From the NCBI RefSeq assembly GCF_003671715.1, contig NZ_RAIF01000031.1, positions 921,362 to 961,054 of the forward strand: a stretch of 39,693 bases of DNA, in the 5' to 3' direction. The notes under the pieces are model-generated. The model saw only the letters and a list, made by a program, of their open reading frames with translations. It was not told where the DNA came from and did no database searches. Origin of the DNA: Streptomyces sp. E2N166. Its GTDB lineage: Bacteria; Actinomycetota; Actinomycetes; Streptomycetales; Streptomycetaceae. Of the stretch, positions 26,209 to 34,689 are shown one piece after another. The number at the start of each line of letters is the position of its first letter. Positions within the stretch are counted from its first letter, which is position 1. The translations under genes were made by a program, and so were the position numbers.

Positions 26209-27057
26209 GTGTCAGTCCCCAAGAAGGCGGAAGACGCCAAGGCGGACCCACCCGCCAAGAAGAAGGCGGACACCCAGGCCTCGTCCCACACGCTTCTGGA
26301 AGGGCGGCTCGGCTATCAGCTCGAGTCCGCCCTTCTGGTGCGTGCGCTGACCCACCGTTCCTACGCGTACGAGAACGGCGGTCTGCCGACGAACGAGCGG
26401 CTGGAGTTCCTCGGTGACTCCGTCCTCGGCCTCGTCGTCACGGACACGCTGTACCGCACCCACCCCGACCTGCCCGAAGGCCAGCTGGCCAAGTTGCGGG
26501 CCGCGGTGGTCAACTCGCGTGCGCTGGCGGAGGTGGGCCGTGGGCTCGACCTCGGCTCCTTCATCCGGCTCGGCCGCGGTGAAGAGGGCACGGGCGGCCG
26601 GGACAAGGCGTCCATCCTCGCCGACACCCTTGAAGCGGTGATCGGCGCGGTCTATCTCGACCAGGGCCTCGACGCGGCCTCCGAACTGGTACACCGCCTG
26701 TTCGACCCGCTGATCGAGAAGTCCTCGAACCTCGGCGCCGGCCTGGACTGGAAGACCAGCCTCCAGGAACTCACCGCGACCGAAGGGCTCGGCGTCCCCG
26801 AGTACCTGGTCACGGAGACCGGCCCGGACCACGAGAAGACCTTCACTGCTGCCGCCCGCGTCGGAGGCGTCTCGTACGGCACCGGCACCGGCCGCAGCAA
26901 GAAGGAGGCGGAGCAGCAGGCCGCGGAATCCGCGTGGCGGTCCATCCGGGCCGCGGCGGACGAGCGCGCCAAGGTGACCGCGGCCGAAGCGGCGGCCCAG
27001 CCCGCCGCCGAAGCAGCGGCCCAGCCGGGCGCCGACGTCCCGTCGGCCTCCGCCTGA
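26209..27057 (+). CDS. rnc: Ribonuclease III (AbsB)
   Basis: A double-strand-specific RNase that matures rRNA and turns over mRNA; in S. coelicolor it is the global antibiotic regulator AbsB. An N-terminal Lys-rich extension precedes the catalytic domain with the signature [16 protein letters not shown] and the second acidic cluster [13 protein letters not shown]; a dsRNA-binding domain follows ([10 protein letters not shown]...[16 protein letters not shown]). The C-terminus has a short Ala/Gln/Pro repeat (AEAAAQP twice). The GTG given has GAGAGG 4 bases upstream; a GTG four codons earlier ([10 protein letters not shown]) is an equally used annotation. Product here is 282 residues. Confidence 0.95.
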   Translation: MSVPKKAEDAKADPPAKKKADTQASSHTLLEGRLGYQLESALLVRALTHRSYAYENGGLPTNERLEFLGDSVLGLVVTDTLYRTHPDLPEGQLAKLRAAVVNSRALAEVGRGLDLGSFIRLGRGEEGTGGRDKASILADTLEAVIGAVYLDQGLDAASELVHRLFDPLIEKSSNLGAGLDWKTSLQELTATEGLGVPEYLVTETGPDHEKTFTAAARVGGVSYGTGTGRSKKEAEQQAAESAWRSIRAAADERAKVTAAEAAAQPAAEAAAQPGADVPSASA

Positions 27058-27089
27058 TCCGTCCGATCCATCTGACTCATCGCACGTTC

Positions 27090-27123
27090 CGAACGCCCGC
27101 CCCACTCCGGGGGCGGGCGTTCG
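27090..27123 (+). terminator. Hairpin between rnc and mutM
   Basis: CGAACGCCCGCCCC and GGGGCGGGCGTTCG form a perfect 14-bp stem with a six-base loop. It splits what looks like a continuous operon and likely reduces read-through into mutM. Confidence 0.8.
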
Positions 27124-27154
27124 GCTCGTCCACCGGCCCACCCGAGGGGATGCC

Positions 27155-28012
27155 ATGCCCGAGTTGCCCGAGGTCGAGGTCGTACGGCGCGGCCTGGAGC
27201 GCTGGGTCGCCCACCGCACCGTCGCCGACGCCGAGGTGCTGCACCCGCGCGCGGTACGCCGGCACATCGCCGGCCCCGACGACTTCGCCCACCGTCTCGA
27301 GGGCCACCGCATCGGCACGCCCAGCCGTCGGGGCAAGTACCTGTGGCTGCCGCTGGAGGACACCGGCCAGGCGATCCTGGCCCACCTCGGCATGAGCGGC
27401 CAGCTGCTGGTCCAGCCGCACGAGGCACCGGCCGAGAAGCACCTGCGCGTCCGCGTCCGCTTCACCGACGCCCTGTCCACCGAACTCCGCTTCGTCGATC
27501 AGCGGACCTTCGGCGGCCTGTCCCTGCACGACACCACCCCCGACGGGCTGCCCGACGTCATCGCGCACATCGCCCGCGACCCCCTCGACCCGCTCTTCGA
27601 CGACGAGGCGTTCCACCTCGCGCTGCGCCGCAAGCGCACCACGATCAAACGGGCCCTGCTCGACCAGTCACTGATCAGCGGCGTCGGCAACATCTACGCG
27701 GACGAGGCCCTGTGGCGCTCCCGCCTGCACTACGAACGCCCCACCGCGACCTTCACCCGCCCCGGCACCGCCGAACTCCTGGGCCACGTCCGCGACGTGA
27801 TGAACGCGGCCCTCGCCGTGGGCGGCACCAGCTTCGACAGCCTCTACGTCAACGTCAACGGCGAGTCCGGCTACTTCGACCGGTCGCTCGACGCGTACGG
27901 CCGCGAGGGCCTGCCCTGCCGCCGCTGTGCCACACCGATGCGCCGCCGGCCGTGGATGAACCGCTCCAGCTACTTCTGCCCGAAGTGCCAGCGGGCACCC
28001 CGCCCGGCCTAG
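27155..28012 (+). CDS. mutM: Formamidopyrimidine-DNA glycosylase
   Basis: A base-excision repair glycosylase/AP lyase removing 8-oxoguanine and formamidopyrimidines. The N-terminus MPELPEVE carries the catalytic P2 and E3; the lysine of the beta-hairpin loop is in RRGKYLWL. The helix-two-turn-helix segment is [19 protein letters not shown], and the C-terminal zinc finger is CRRCATPM...YFCPKCQ. Length (285) is normal. The final TAG falls on the first bases of a palindromic element. In Mycobacterium mutM also follows rnc. Confidence 0.97.
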   Translation: MPELPEVEVVRRGLERWVAHRTVADAEVLHPRAVRRHIAGPDDFAHRLEGHRIGTPSRRGKYLWLPLEDTGQAILAHLGMSGQLLVQPHEAPAEKHLRVRVRFTDALSTELRFVDQRTFGGLSLHDTTPDGLPDVIAHIARDPLDPLFDDEAFHLALRRKRTTIKRALLDQSLISGVGNIYADEALWRSRLHYERPTATFTRPGTAELLGHVRDVMNAALAVGGTSFDSLYVNVNGESGYFDRSLDAYGREGLPCRRCATPMRRRPWMNRSSYFCPKCQRAPRPA

Positions 28013-28105
28013 GGTCTGTCGTTTGGATCAGGTCGGCTGAGAGAGACTGCGCCTCTCGGCCCACCCGAGCCCCGCGACGCCGGCCTGATCCAAACGACAG
28101 GCCCT
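28011..28105. repeat. MITE-like palindromic element at the mutM stop codon
   Basis: The 95-base element has 26-base terminal inverted repeats (left AGGGTCTGTCGTTTGGATCA..., right the complement) differing at two positions, both T versus C. Inside, GGCTGAGAG can pair with CTCTCGGCC, again with one T-G. Every difference keeps a G-U pair in RNA copied from the plus strand. There is no coding sequence inside. The form suggests a non-autonomous miniature transposable element or a mobile intergenic palindrome. I have the impression that similar GTCGTTTGGATCAGG sequences recur in Streptomyces intergenic regions but cannot verify it here. Confidence 0.75.
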
Positions 28106-28117
28106 GGCGGAGAACGC

Positions 28118-28513
28118 CTAGAGCTGCCGGGCGTCGTACCGCTCGCGCGACGCGAGCACCTCGTCCATCCGCCCCTCCAGGCACTGGATGAGCGCGATCA
28201 GCCGCCCGGCCACCGTGTGCCCCAGGGCTGTGAGTTCGTAGTCCACGCGGGGCGGGTTGGTGGGCTGGGCCTCGCGGTGCACCAGGCCGTCGCGCTCCAG
28301 CGCGTGCAGGGTCTGGGCCAGCATCTTCTCGCTGACGCCGTCGACGCGGCGCCGCAGCTCGTTGAACCGGAAGGAACCCTCGTGCAGCGCGCCGAGCGTC
28401 AGCGCGCCCCAGCGCCCCGTGACGTGTTCCAGGGTGCCGCGCGAGGGACAGGCCCTGGAGAACACGTCGTACGGGAGGTCCTGCTCCTCCGTGCGCTCCT
28501 GCGTGGTCGACAT
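28118..28513 (-). CDS. HxlR-family transcriptional regulator
   Basis: A 131-residue winged helix-turn-helix regulator. The family's N-terminal cysteine is present (FSRACPSRGTLEHVTGRWG), followed by the recognition region RFNELRRRVDGVSEKMLAQTLHALERDGLVHREAQPTNPPRVDYELTALG. HxlR proteins often sense oxidants or aldehydes through that cysteine and control a divergent neighbour; here no oxidoreductase is divergent, so the target is unclear. It is probably an accessory gene placed between the palindromic element and the CAP gene. Confidence 0.9.
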   Translation of the reverse strand: MSTTQERTEEQDLPYDVFSRACPSRGTLEHVTGRWGALTLGALHEGSFRFNELRRRVDGVSEKMLAQTLHALERDGLVHREAQPTNPPRVDYELTALGHTVAGRLIALIQCLEGRMDEVLASRERYDARQL

Positions 28514-28596
28514 GCGTCCAGCGTACGTGAGCGCAGCGCTGAGTCGCAGGTCGCGCTGAGCCCCGGACAGCGCACCAGCCCTTTCCGGAGGCTGCT

Positions 28597-29805
28597 CTAG
28601 TAACCGAAGTTCTGGGTCCACCAGGGACCGCCGGAGCCGAAGTGGACTCCGACCCCCAGGGTCTGGAAGTCGCAGTTCAGGATGTTGGCCTTGTGGCCCG
28701 GGCTGTCCATCCAGGCGTCCATCACGGCCTGGGCGTCGGCCTGTCCGCGGGCTATGTTCTCGCCGCCGAGGCTGCTTATCCCGGCCGCCTCGGCCCGGTC
28801 CCAGGGGGTCGCGCCGCTGGGGTCGGTGTGGTCGAAGAAGCCCTGTTCGGCCATGGCCTGGCTGAAGTCCTCGGCCAGCTCGCGCAGGGCGCTGTTCGCG
28901 GCCACCGGGCTGCAGCCCACCTTGGCCCGCTCGTCGTTGACCAGCTTGAGCACCTGGGCCTGGGCGACGGCCTCGTCCGACACGGCGGCGGGGGCGCTGG
29001 GCTGCTCGGGCTCCTTGTCGGCCGGACGCGACGGCGCGGGCTTCGGCTTCTTGCTGGGATTCGTCTCCGGCTTCTTCGCCTTCGACGGCGTCTCGGCCGG
29101 CGCGGCGGGCTTCGACGCCGATGCCGAGGGAGAGGCCGGCGCGGAGGAGGACTCGGAGGAGGACTCGGAGGACGACGACTCGGACGGGGAGGACTCAGCG
29201 GACCGGGAGGACTCGGCGGGCGACGAGGACCGGTCGGTGCCGCGGCTCGTGGAGGCGTCGCCGCCACGGCCGGCCTCGGCGCTGCCGGAGGTGCCGCCCT
29301 GCTCGGACGGGGTGTTCGTCGGGGCGTCCTGGGACTGCACCCGGTCGCCTGCGCCGCTGCCGCCGCCGATCCGGTAGTTGTCGAGCCCGGGCACCGCGCC
29401 CGTGGCCACCGCCACGGTGCCGAGCGCGACCGCGGCCGAGACCCCGAGCAGACCCGTGCGGACCGGGGTGACGCCCTTCCTCTTGCGGCGGCGGTGCGTG
29501 CCCGCGCGCTGCGGACCGTCGTCGGGGGAGAAACCGTCGCTCGGGAAGGGAACCGTGCGGCCGGCCCGCGGGTGGCCCTCGCCCCCGTCACCGTCCGGGC
29601 CGTCCGGCGCGAACAGGTAGGCGTCGCTCCTGGCACGGACCTCGGCGTACGCCTCCGGGTTCAGGTAGGGCGCGATCCCCATCGTGGGGCGGTCGCCCGG
29701 GGCCTGCGGGTCACGGCCCCGTTCCGTCGCGCCGTCCGGATGATGGCCCCCCGCGGCGCGGCCCGTGGCGGCGCGGCCGGCGGCGGAGCGTCGGTGGCGT
29801 CCCAT
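28597..29805 (-). CDS. Membrane-anchored CAP/SCP-domain protein
   Basis: A 402-residue protein. About 110 cytoplasmic residues, including a MGIAPYLNPEAYAEVRARSDAYLFAPDG segment and a basic KRKKG-type cluster, precede one membrane helix near residues 118-136. A long Ser/Glu/Pro-rich linker (about 160-275), likely spanning the cell wall, then leads to a C-terminal CAP domain (about 285-402) with LVNDERAKVGC, FFDHTDPSGATPWDRA, GENIARG and HKANILN. Bacterial CAP domains are extracellular; lipid, peptidoglycan or protease roles have been proposed, but the activity here cannot be read. The ATG has GAGGAAGG upstream. Confidence 0.88.
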   Translation of the reverse strand: MGRHRRSAAGRAATGRAAGGHHPDGATERGRDPQAPGDRPTMGIAPYLNPEAYAEVRARSDAYLFAPDGPDGDGGEGHPRAGRTVPFPSDGFSPDDGPQRAGTHRRRKRKGVTPVRTGLLGVSAAVALGTVAVATGAVPGLDNYRIGGGSGAGDRVQSQDAPTNTPSEQGGTSGSAEAGRGGDASTSRGTDRSSSPAESSRSAESSPSESSSSESSSESSSAPASPSASASKPAAPAETPSKAKKPETNPSKKPKPAPSRPADKEPEQPSAPAAVSDEAVAQAQVLKLVNDERAKVGCSPVAANSALRELAEDFSQAMAEQGFFDHTDPSGATPWDRAEAAGISSLGGENIARGQADAQAVMDAWMDSPGHKANILNCDFQTLGVGVHFGSGGPWWTQNFGY

Positions 29806-29820
29806 GTTCTGGCCTTCCTC

Positions 29821-29888
29821 GTCCTCGCGCTGGACGTGTCCTCGCGCTGGACGTGTCCTCGCGGTCGACGTGTCCTCACGATCAACAC
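29821..29888. repeat. Four tandem 17-bp repeats before the CAP gene
   Basis: The unit GTCCTCGCGCTGGACGT is repeated twice exactly, then once with two changes, then once more diverged. It begins 16 bases before the CAP start codon, so it lies in that gene's leader or promoter. The unit is not a multiple of three, so it is not a decayed coding repeat. Confidence 0.85.
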
Positions 29889-29890
29889 GG

Positions 29891-29926
29891 AACTCACACG
29901 TTCGAGTGAGTTTCAGGTGAGTTTCA
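29891..29926. promoter_or_regulatory. Helically phased repeats between the CAP gene and acyP
   Basis: GTGAGTTTCA occurs twice with an 11-base period, and AACTCAC before it forms an inverted repeat with the first copy. Eleven-base direct repeats are typical of binding sites of OmpR-type regulators (PhoP, AfsR, GlnR) in Streptomyces. The element lies between divergent genes and could serve either. Confidence 0.5.
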
Positions 29927-30000
29927 TTGGGTGGGGACGGTACCGCATGGCGCCAGGGGGTGAAGTGTCCGGCGAGACATTGACTGGTTAGGTTGCAGTC

Positions 30001-30282
30001 ATGAGCGAGGATGTACGGCTGGTCGCGTGGGTGCGCGGGCAGGTTCAGGGTGTGGGTTTCCGCTGGTTCACGCGGGCCAGGGCGCTGGAGCTCGGCGGGA
30101 TGAGTGGCTTTGCTCTCAATCTGGCCGACGGACGTGTCCAGGTCGTCGCGGAGGGCCCACGCGAGCGCTGCGAAGGACTGCTCGACTGGCTGCACGGTGA
30201 CGACACGCCCGGACGAGTGGACGGTGTCACCGAGATCTGGGACACACCCCGCGGGGGCTACGAGGGCTTCGCCATCCGCTGA
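30001..30282 (+). CDS. acyP: Acylphosphatase
   Basis: A small cytoplasmic enzyme hydrolysing acyl phosphates such as carbamoyl- or acetyl-phosphate. The signature [12 protein letters not shown] holds the phosphate-binding loop and catalytic R21; the catalytic asparagine is N40 in [13 protein letters not shown]. The usual VRN before the LPDG turn reads ALN here, a small deviation that keeps the Asn. The 93-residue length is normal. An acylphosphatase also precedes smc in Mycobacterium. Confidence 0.94.
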   Translation: MSEDVRLVAWVRGQVQGVGFRWFTRARALELGGMSGFALNLADGRVQVVAEGPRERCEGLLDWLHGDDTPGRVDGVTEIWDTPRGGYEGFAIR

Positions 30283-30662
30283 CGCCGGACCGCACGGAGG
30301 TCCCCCGGAACCCGGCAGCACCGTCCAGGGGGAGGTGTCCGCAGCGGAAACGGGCAGGTGGTTGCCAAGAACGACGGGTCGTGGCAGGCTCCGCCACGCA
30401 GGATGATCGCCACGCCCCCAGGGGCCCGCAGGAATCGCCGCGTCGCCGTTTCCAGGCCGTGTGCGCCCGGGTGCCCGCCGATACGGGGCGTGATCGTGTT
30501 GACCGTCAAACTTTTTGGTGAGACGCTGAAAGCCCCGCGCACCTTAGCTGTTTGGCATGGTTGAACGGCAGGAAAAACTCCAAAGTGCCAAGCACCGCGG
30601 GTGCGATCCCTACACGACCCACACCGCTTCGGTCGGTCACTCATTGTGGAGGACCATCCATC
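30283..30662. other. Intergenic region between acyP and the 70-codon gene
   Basis: About 380 bases without a gene-like frame. A TTGACCGTCAA palindrome with an adjacent CTTTTT stretch lies at 30499-30515 in locally AT-rich DNA and may be part of the promoter of the downstream small gene. A short CGTGGC/GCCACG hairpin lies near 30380-30398. Nothing else stands out. Confidence 0.4.
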
Positions 30663-30875
30663 ATGGCAAAGGCGCTTCTCGGTTACGTCGGCGGCTCCGA
30701 CCCTCGACTCCTCGCCGAGATGCGACGGCTCCAGCAGCGCGTCCAGGACCTGGAATCCGAACTCGGACGGATCCAGGCGGAGAACGACGCGTTGGCGGCT
30801 GCCGCTTCTCACGACAGGATCATGGAGAGCATGGAGAGCGTTGACGCACACCAGGCGGAGCCTGCGCTCACCTGA
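30663..30875 (+). CDS. Small coiled-coil protein encoded before smc
   Basis: A 70-residue soluble protein, MAKALLGYVGGSDPRLLAEMRRLQQRVQDLESELGRIQAENDALAAAA and an acidic end. Residues about 14-48 form a clear leucine/hydrophobic heptad coiled coil (L-x6-L pattern). The ATG has GGAGG 11 bases upstream and codon bias is that of a real gene. A strong UUCG-loop terminator follows, so it is its own transcription unit, not part of smc's mRNA. Function is unknown; the position beside smc is suggestive only. Confidence 0.82.
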   Translation: MAKALLGYVGGSDPRLLAEMRRLQQRVQDLESELGRIQAENDALAAAASHDRIMESMESVDAHQAEPALT

Positions 30876-30948
30876 TCACTGCATCGCTCCATCGCGGCAC
30901 GGCAGTGGTTGGGCCCGCCCGTACAACCGCTCAGGTGTCAGAGTCTGC

Positions 30949-30970
30949 AAGGGACGCTTCGGCGTCCCTT
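30949..30970 (+). terminator. Intrinsic terminator with TTCG tetraloop
   Basis: AAGGGACGC-TTCG-GCGTCCCTT is a perfect 9-bp stem with the extra-stable UUCG loop, followed by CTTTCTTTCC. It is the most canonical rho-independent terminator in the window and ends the 70-codon gene's unit. Confidence 0.92.
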
Positions 30971-31062
30971 CTTTCTTTCCTGCCCCCGTCTCCGCCGTCC
31001 GGCCCGCCGGGTCCTCCCCCGCGCATCCTTTCACCCTCTTCAACGTCTGATGTGCCCTGCAC

Positions 31063-31097
31063 GTTCACCGGTGAAACCGCGGCGGTTCACCGGTTCA
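31063..31097 (+). promoter_or_regulatory. GTTCACC direct repeats and palindromes before smc
   Basis: GTTCACCGGT occurs twice, exactly 22 bases apart. The first copy is part of the perfect palindrome TTCACCGGTGAA, and AACCGCGGCGGTT, another perfect palindrome, bridges the two. GTTCACC is the core of the Streptomyces PhoP box, which uses 11-base direct repeats; here the middle unit does not match. The element ends about 38 bases before the smc start, a position suited to repression. Confidence 0.5.
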
Positions 31098-31134
31098 TGG
31101 AGTGAGACACCCGTGAAAGGTAGAGTCCGACGGC

Positions 31135-34100
31135 GTGCACCTGAAGGCCCTGACCCTCCGCGGGTTCAAGTCGTTCGCCTCCGCGACCACGCTCCGGTTC
31201 GAGCCCGGCATCACCTGCGTCGTCGGGCCGAACGGTTCGGGCAAGTCCAACGTCGTCGACGCGCTCAGCTGGGTCATGGGTGAACAGGGCGCCAAGACGC
31301 TGCGCGGCGGCAAGATGGAGGACGTCATCTTCGCCGGCACCACCGGCCGCCCGCCGCTCGGCCGGGCCGAGGTGTCGCTGACCATCGACAACTCCGACGG
31401 GGCCCTGCCCATCGAGTACGCCGAGGTCACCATCACGCGGATCATGTTCCGCAACGGCGGCAGCGAGTACCAGATCAACGGCGACACCTGCCGCCTCCTC
31501 GACATCCAGGAACTGCTCTCCGACTCCGGCATCGGCCGTGAGATGCACGTCATCGTCGGCCAGGGCCAGCTCGACTCCGTCCTGCACGCCGACCCGATGG
31601 GGCGCCGCGCCTTCATCGAGGAGGCCGCCGGCGTCCTCAAGCACCGCAAGCGCAAGGAGAAGGCGCTCCGGAAACTGGACGCGATGCAGGCCAACCTCGC
31701 ACGCGTGCAGGACCTCACCGACGAACTGCGGCGCCAGCTGAAGCCGCTGGGCCGGCAGGCGGCGGTGGCGCGCCGGGCCGCCGTCATCCAGGCCGACCTC
31801 CGGGACGCGCGGCTGAGGCTCCTCGCCGACGACCTCGTACGGCTGCGTGAGGCGCTCCAGGCCGAGATCGCCGACGAGGCCGCGCTCAAGGAACGCAAGG
31901 AAGCCGCCGAGCGGGAGCTGGGCCGGGCGCTGCGCCGCGAGGCGGACCTGGAGGACGAGGTGCGCAGGCTCGCCCCGCGTCTCCAGCGCGCCCAGCAGAC
32001 CTGGTACGAACTGTCCCAGCTCGCCGAACGGGTGCGCGGCACGATCTCGCTGGCCGACGCGCGCGTGAAGAGCGCCACCTCCACGCCACCCGAGGAGCGG
32101 CGCGGCCGGGACCCGGAGGAGCTGGAGCGCGAGGCGGCCCGCGTCCGCGAACAGGAGGCGGAACTCGAAGCGGCCCTGGAGGCGGCCGAGCACGCCCTGG
32201 AGGACACGGTCGCCCACCGCGCCGACCTCGAACGCGAACTGGCCCTGGAGGAGCGCCGCCTCAAGGACGCCGCCCGCGCCATCGCCGACCGCCGTGAGGG
32301 ACTGGCCCGGCTCAGCGGCCAGGTCGGCACCGCGCGCTCCCGCGCAGCCTCGGCCCAGGCCGAGATCGAGCGCCTCGCCGAAGCGCGGGACGAGTCGCAG
32401 GAGCGGGCCGCCGCCGCGCAGGAGGAGTACGAGGCGCTCCAGGCGGAGGTCGACGGGCTGGACGCGGGCGACCAGGAGCTGGGCGAGCGCCACGAGGCCG
32501 CCAAGCGGCGACTGTCCGAGGCGGAGGCCGCCCTCAGCACCGCCCGCGAGGCGGCCACCGCGACGGAACGCGCCCGAGCCGCCACACAGGCCCGCCACGA
32601 GGCCCTCGCGCTCGGGCTGCGCCGCAAGGACGGGACCGGGGCGCTGCTCGCCGCGAAGGACCGGCTCTCCGGTCTGCTCGGCCCGGCCGCCGGGCTCCTC
32701 ACCGTGACCCCCGGCCACGAAGTCGCCCTGGCCACCGCCTTCGGCGCCGCCGCCGACGCCCTCGCGGTGACGTCCCCGGCCGCCGCCGCCGACGCCATCC
32801 GCCTGCTGCGCAAGCAGGACGCCGGCCGGGCCGCCCTGCTGCTCGCCGGCGTCCCCGAGGACGTAGCGGAGGAGCCGCGGAGCGAAGGGCCGCCGTACGC
32901 GGCCGACCTCGTCCGCGGTCCCGCCGACCTGATGCCCGCCGTGCGGCGGCTGCTGCGCGGAATCGTCGTCGTCGCCACCCTGGAGGACGCCGAGGACCTC
33001 GTCTACGCCCGGCCTGGGCTGACCGCCGTCACCGCCGAGGGCGACCTGCTGGGCGCGCACTTCGCGCAGGGCGGGTCCGCCGGGGCTCCCAGCCTGCTGG
33101 AGGTGCAGGCGTCCGTGGACCAGGCCGCCGCCGAGCTGGAGGAGCTGGGCGTGCGATGCGAGGAACTCGCCGAGGCGCAGGACGCCGCCGTCCAGTGGCG
33201 CCGGGAGTGTGCCGCGCTGGTGGAGGAACTGGGGGAGCGGCGCCGGGCGGCCGACCGGGAGAAGTCGGCCGTCGCCCAGCAGCTGGGCCGGCTGGCGGGA
33301 CAGGCGCGGGGCGCCGCTGGAGAGGCCGAGCGGTCCGCCGCGGCGGCGGCCCGGGCGCAGGAGGCGCTGGACAAGGCGCTGATGGACGTCGATGAGCTGG
33401 CCGAGCGGCTTGCGGTCGCCGAGGAGATGCCGGTCGAGGAGGAGCCCGACACCTCCGTGCGCGACCGGCTCGCCGCCGACGGCGCCAATGCCCGCCAGAC
33501 CGAGATGGAGGCCCGCCTCCAGGCCCGTACCCACGAGGAACGGGTCAAGGGGCTGGCCGGACGGGCCGACTCCCTGGACCGAGCCGCCCGCGCGGAACGC
33601 GAGGCACGCGCGCGCGCCGAACAGCGGCGGGCCCGGCTGCGGCACGAGGCGGCCGTCGCCGAGGCCGTGGCCGCCGGTGCCCGGCAGCTGCTCGCGCACG
33701 TCGAGGTCTCCCTGACCCGTGCCGACGAGGAGCGCACCGCCGCCGAGGCCGCCAAGGCCCGGCGCGAGCAGGAGCTGACCGCCGCGCGCACCGCCGGGCG
33801 CGACCTCAAGGCGGAGCTGGACAAGTTGACGGATTCAGTCCACCGGGGTGAGGTACTCGGCGCCGAGAAGCGGCTGCGCATCGAGCAGCTGGAGACCAAG
33901 GCGCTGGAGGAACTCGGTGTGGAACCGGCGGGGCTCGCGGCCGAGTACGGCCCCCATCAGGAGGTGCCGCCCTCGCCCCCCGCCGAAGGCGAGGAGCTCC
34001 CGGACGATCCCGAGCACTCGCGCAACCTTCCCCGGCCCTTCGTACGCGCCGAGCAGGAGAAGCGGCTGAGGGCCGCCGAACGCGCCTACCAGCAGCTCGG

Positions 34101-34689
34101 CAAGGTCAACCCGCTGGCCCTCGAGGAGTTCGCGGCGCTGGAGGAGCGGCATCAGTTCCTCAGCGAGCAACTGGAGGACTTGAGGAAGACCCGCGCCGAC
34201 CTGCTCCAGGTCGTCAAGGAGGTCGACGAGCGCGTCGAGCAGGTCTTCACCGAGGCCTTCCGGGACACGGCCCGGGAGTTCGAGGGCGTCTTCAGCAGGC
34301 TGTTCCCGGGTGGTGAGGGGCGGCTGATCCTGACCGACCCCGACAACATGCTCACCACGGGCGTGGACGTCGAGGCCCGGCCGCCGGGCAAGAAGGTCAA
34401 GCGGCTGTCGCTGCTCTCGGGCGGGGAGCGCTCGCTGACCGCCGTGGCGATGCTCGTGTCGATCTTCAAGGCGCGGCCCAGTCCGTTCTACGTCATGGAC
34501 GAGGTCGAGGCGGCGCTCGACGACACGAACCTGCAGCGGCTGATCCGGATCATGCAGGAGCTGCAGGAGGCCTCGCAGCTGATCGTCATCACGCACCAGA
34601 AGCGCACGATGGAGGTCGCCGACGCGCTGTACGGCGTGTCCATGCAGGGCGACGGTGTGTCGAAGGTCATCAGCCAGCGGTTGCGCTAG
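31135..34689 (+). CDS. smc: Chromosome segregation protein SMC
   Basis: The ATPase of the bacterial condensin, acting with ScpA/ScpB to compact and segregate chromosomes. The 1184-residue protein has the N-terminal Walker A GPNGSGKS (31-38), two long coiled-coil arms rich in Ala/Glu/Arg/Leu, and a hinge around residues 500-670 (GLLGPAAGLLTVTPGHE...). The C-terminal ABC signature LLSGGERSLTA lies near 1093 and Walker B YVMDEVEAALDD near D1122. A Pro/Glu-rich interruption (HQEVPPSPPAEGEELPDDPEHS) lies in the C-terminal arm. The start is GTG with only a distant GAAAGG. No clear terminator separates it from glcP. Confidence 0.97.
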   Translation: MHLKALTLRGFKSFASATTLRFEPGITCVVGPNGSGKSNVVDALSWVMGEQGAKTLRGGKMEDVIFAGTTGRPPLGRAEVSLTIDNSDGALPIEYAEVTITRIMFRNGGSEYQINGDTCRLLDIQELLSDSGIGREMHVIVGQGQLDSVLHADPMGRRAFIEEAAGVLKHRKRKEKALRKLDAMQANLARVQDLTDELRRQLKPLGRQAAVARRAAVIQADLRDARLRLLADDLVRLREALQAEIADEAALKERKEAAERELGRALRREADLEDEVRRLAPRLQRAQQTWYELSQLAERVRGTISLADARVKSATSTPPEERRGRDPEELEREAARVREQEAELEAALEAAEHALEDTVAHRADLERELALEERRLKDAARAIADRREGLARLSGQVGTARSRAASAQAEIERLAEARDESQERAAAAQEEYEALQAEVDGLDAGDQELGERHEAAKRRLSEAEAALSTAREAATATERARAATQARHEALALGLRRKDGTGALLAAKDRLSGLLGPAAGLLTVTPGHEVALATAFGAAADALAVTSPAAAADAIRLLRKQDAGRAALLLAGVPEDVAEEPRSEGPPYAADLVRGPADLMPAVRRLLRGIVVVATLEDAEDLVYARPGLTAVTAEGDLLGAHFAQGGSAGAPSLLEVQASVDQAAAELEELGVRCEELAEAQDAAVQWRRECAALVEELGERRRAADREKSAVAQQLGRLAGQARGAAGEAERSAAAAARAQEALDKALMDVDELAERLAVAEEMPVEEEPDTSVRDRLAADGANARQTEMEARLQARTHEERVKGLAGRADSLDRAARAEREARARAEQRRARLRHEAAVAEAVAAGARQLLAHVEVSLTRADEERTAAEAAKARREQELTAARTAGRDLKAELDKLTDSVHRGEVLGAEKRLRIEQLETKALEELGVEPAGLAAEYGPHQEVPPSPPAEGEELPDDPEHSRNLPRPFVRAEQEKRLRAAERAYQQLGKVNPLALEEFAALEERHQFLSEQLEDLRKTRADLLQVVKEVDERVEQVFTEAFRDTAREFEGVFSRLFPGGEGRLILTDPDNMLTTGVDVEARPPGKKVKRLSLLSGGERSLTAVAMLVSIFKARPSPFYVMDEVEAALDDTNLQRLIRIMQELQEASQLIVITHQKRTMEVADALYGVSMQGDGVSKVISQRLR

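Noticed and set aside
29821..29888. 17-bp repeats considered as a CRISPR array
   Set aside because: The units abut with no spacers, are too short, and no cas gene is present.
30358..30564. A 68-codon frame between acyP and the coiled-coil gene
   Set aside because: It has poor third-position GC bias, no ribosome site and crosses the likely promoter.
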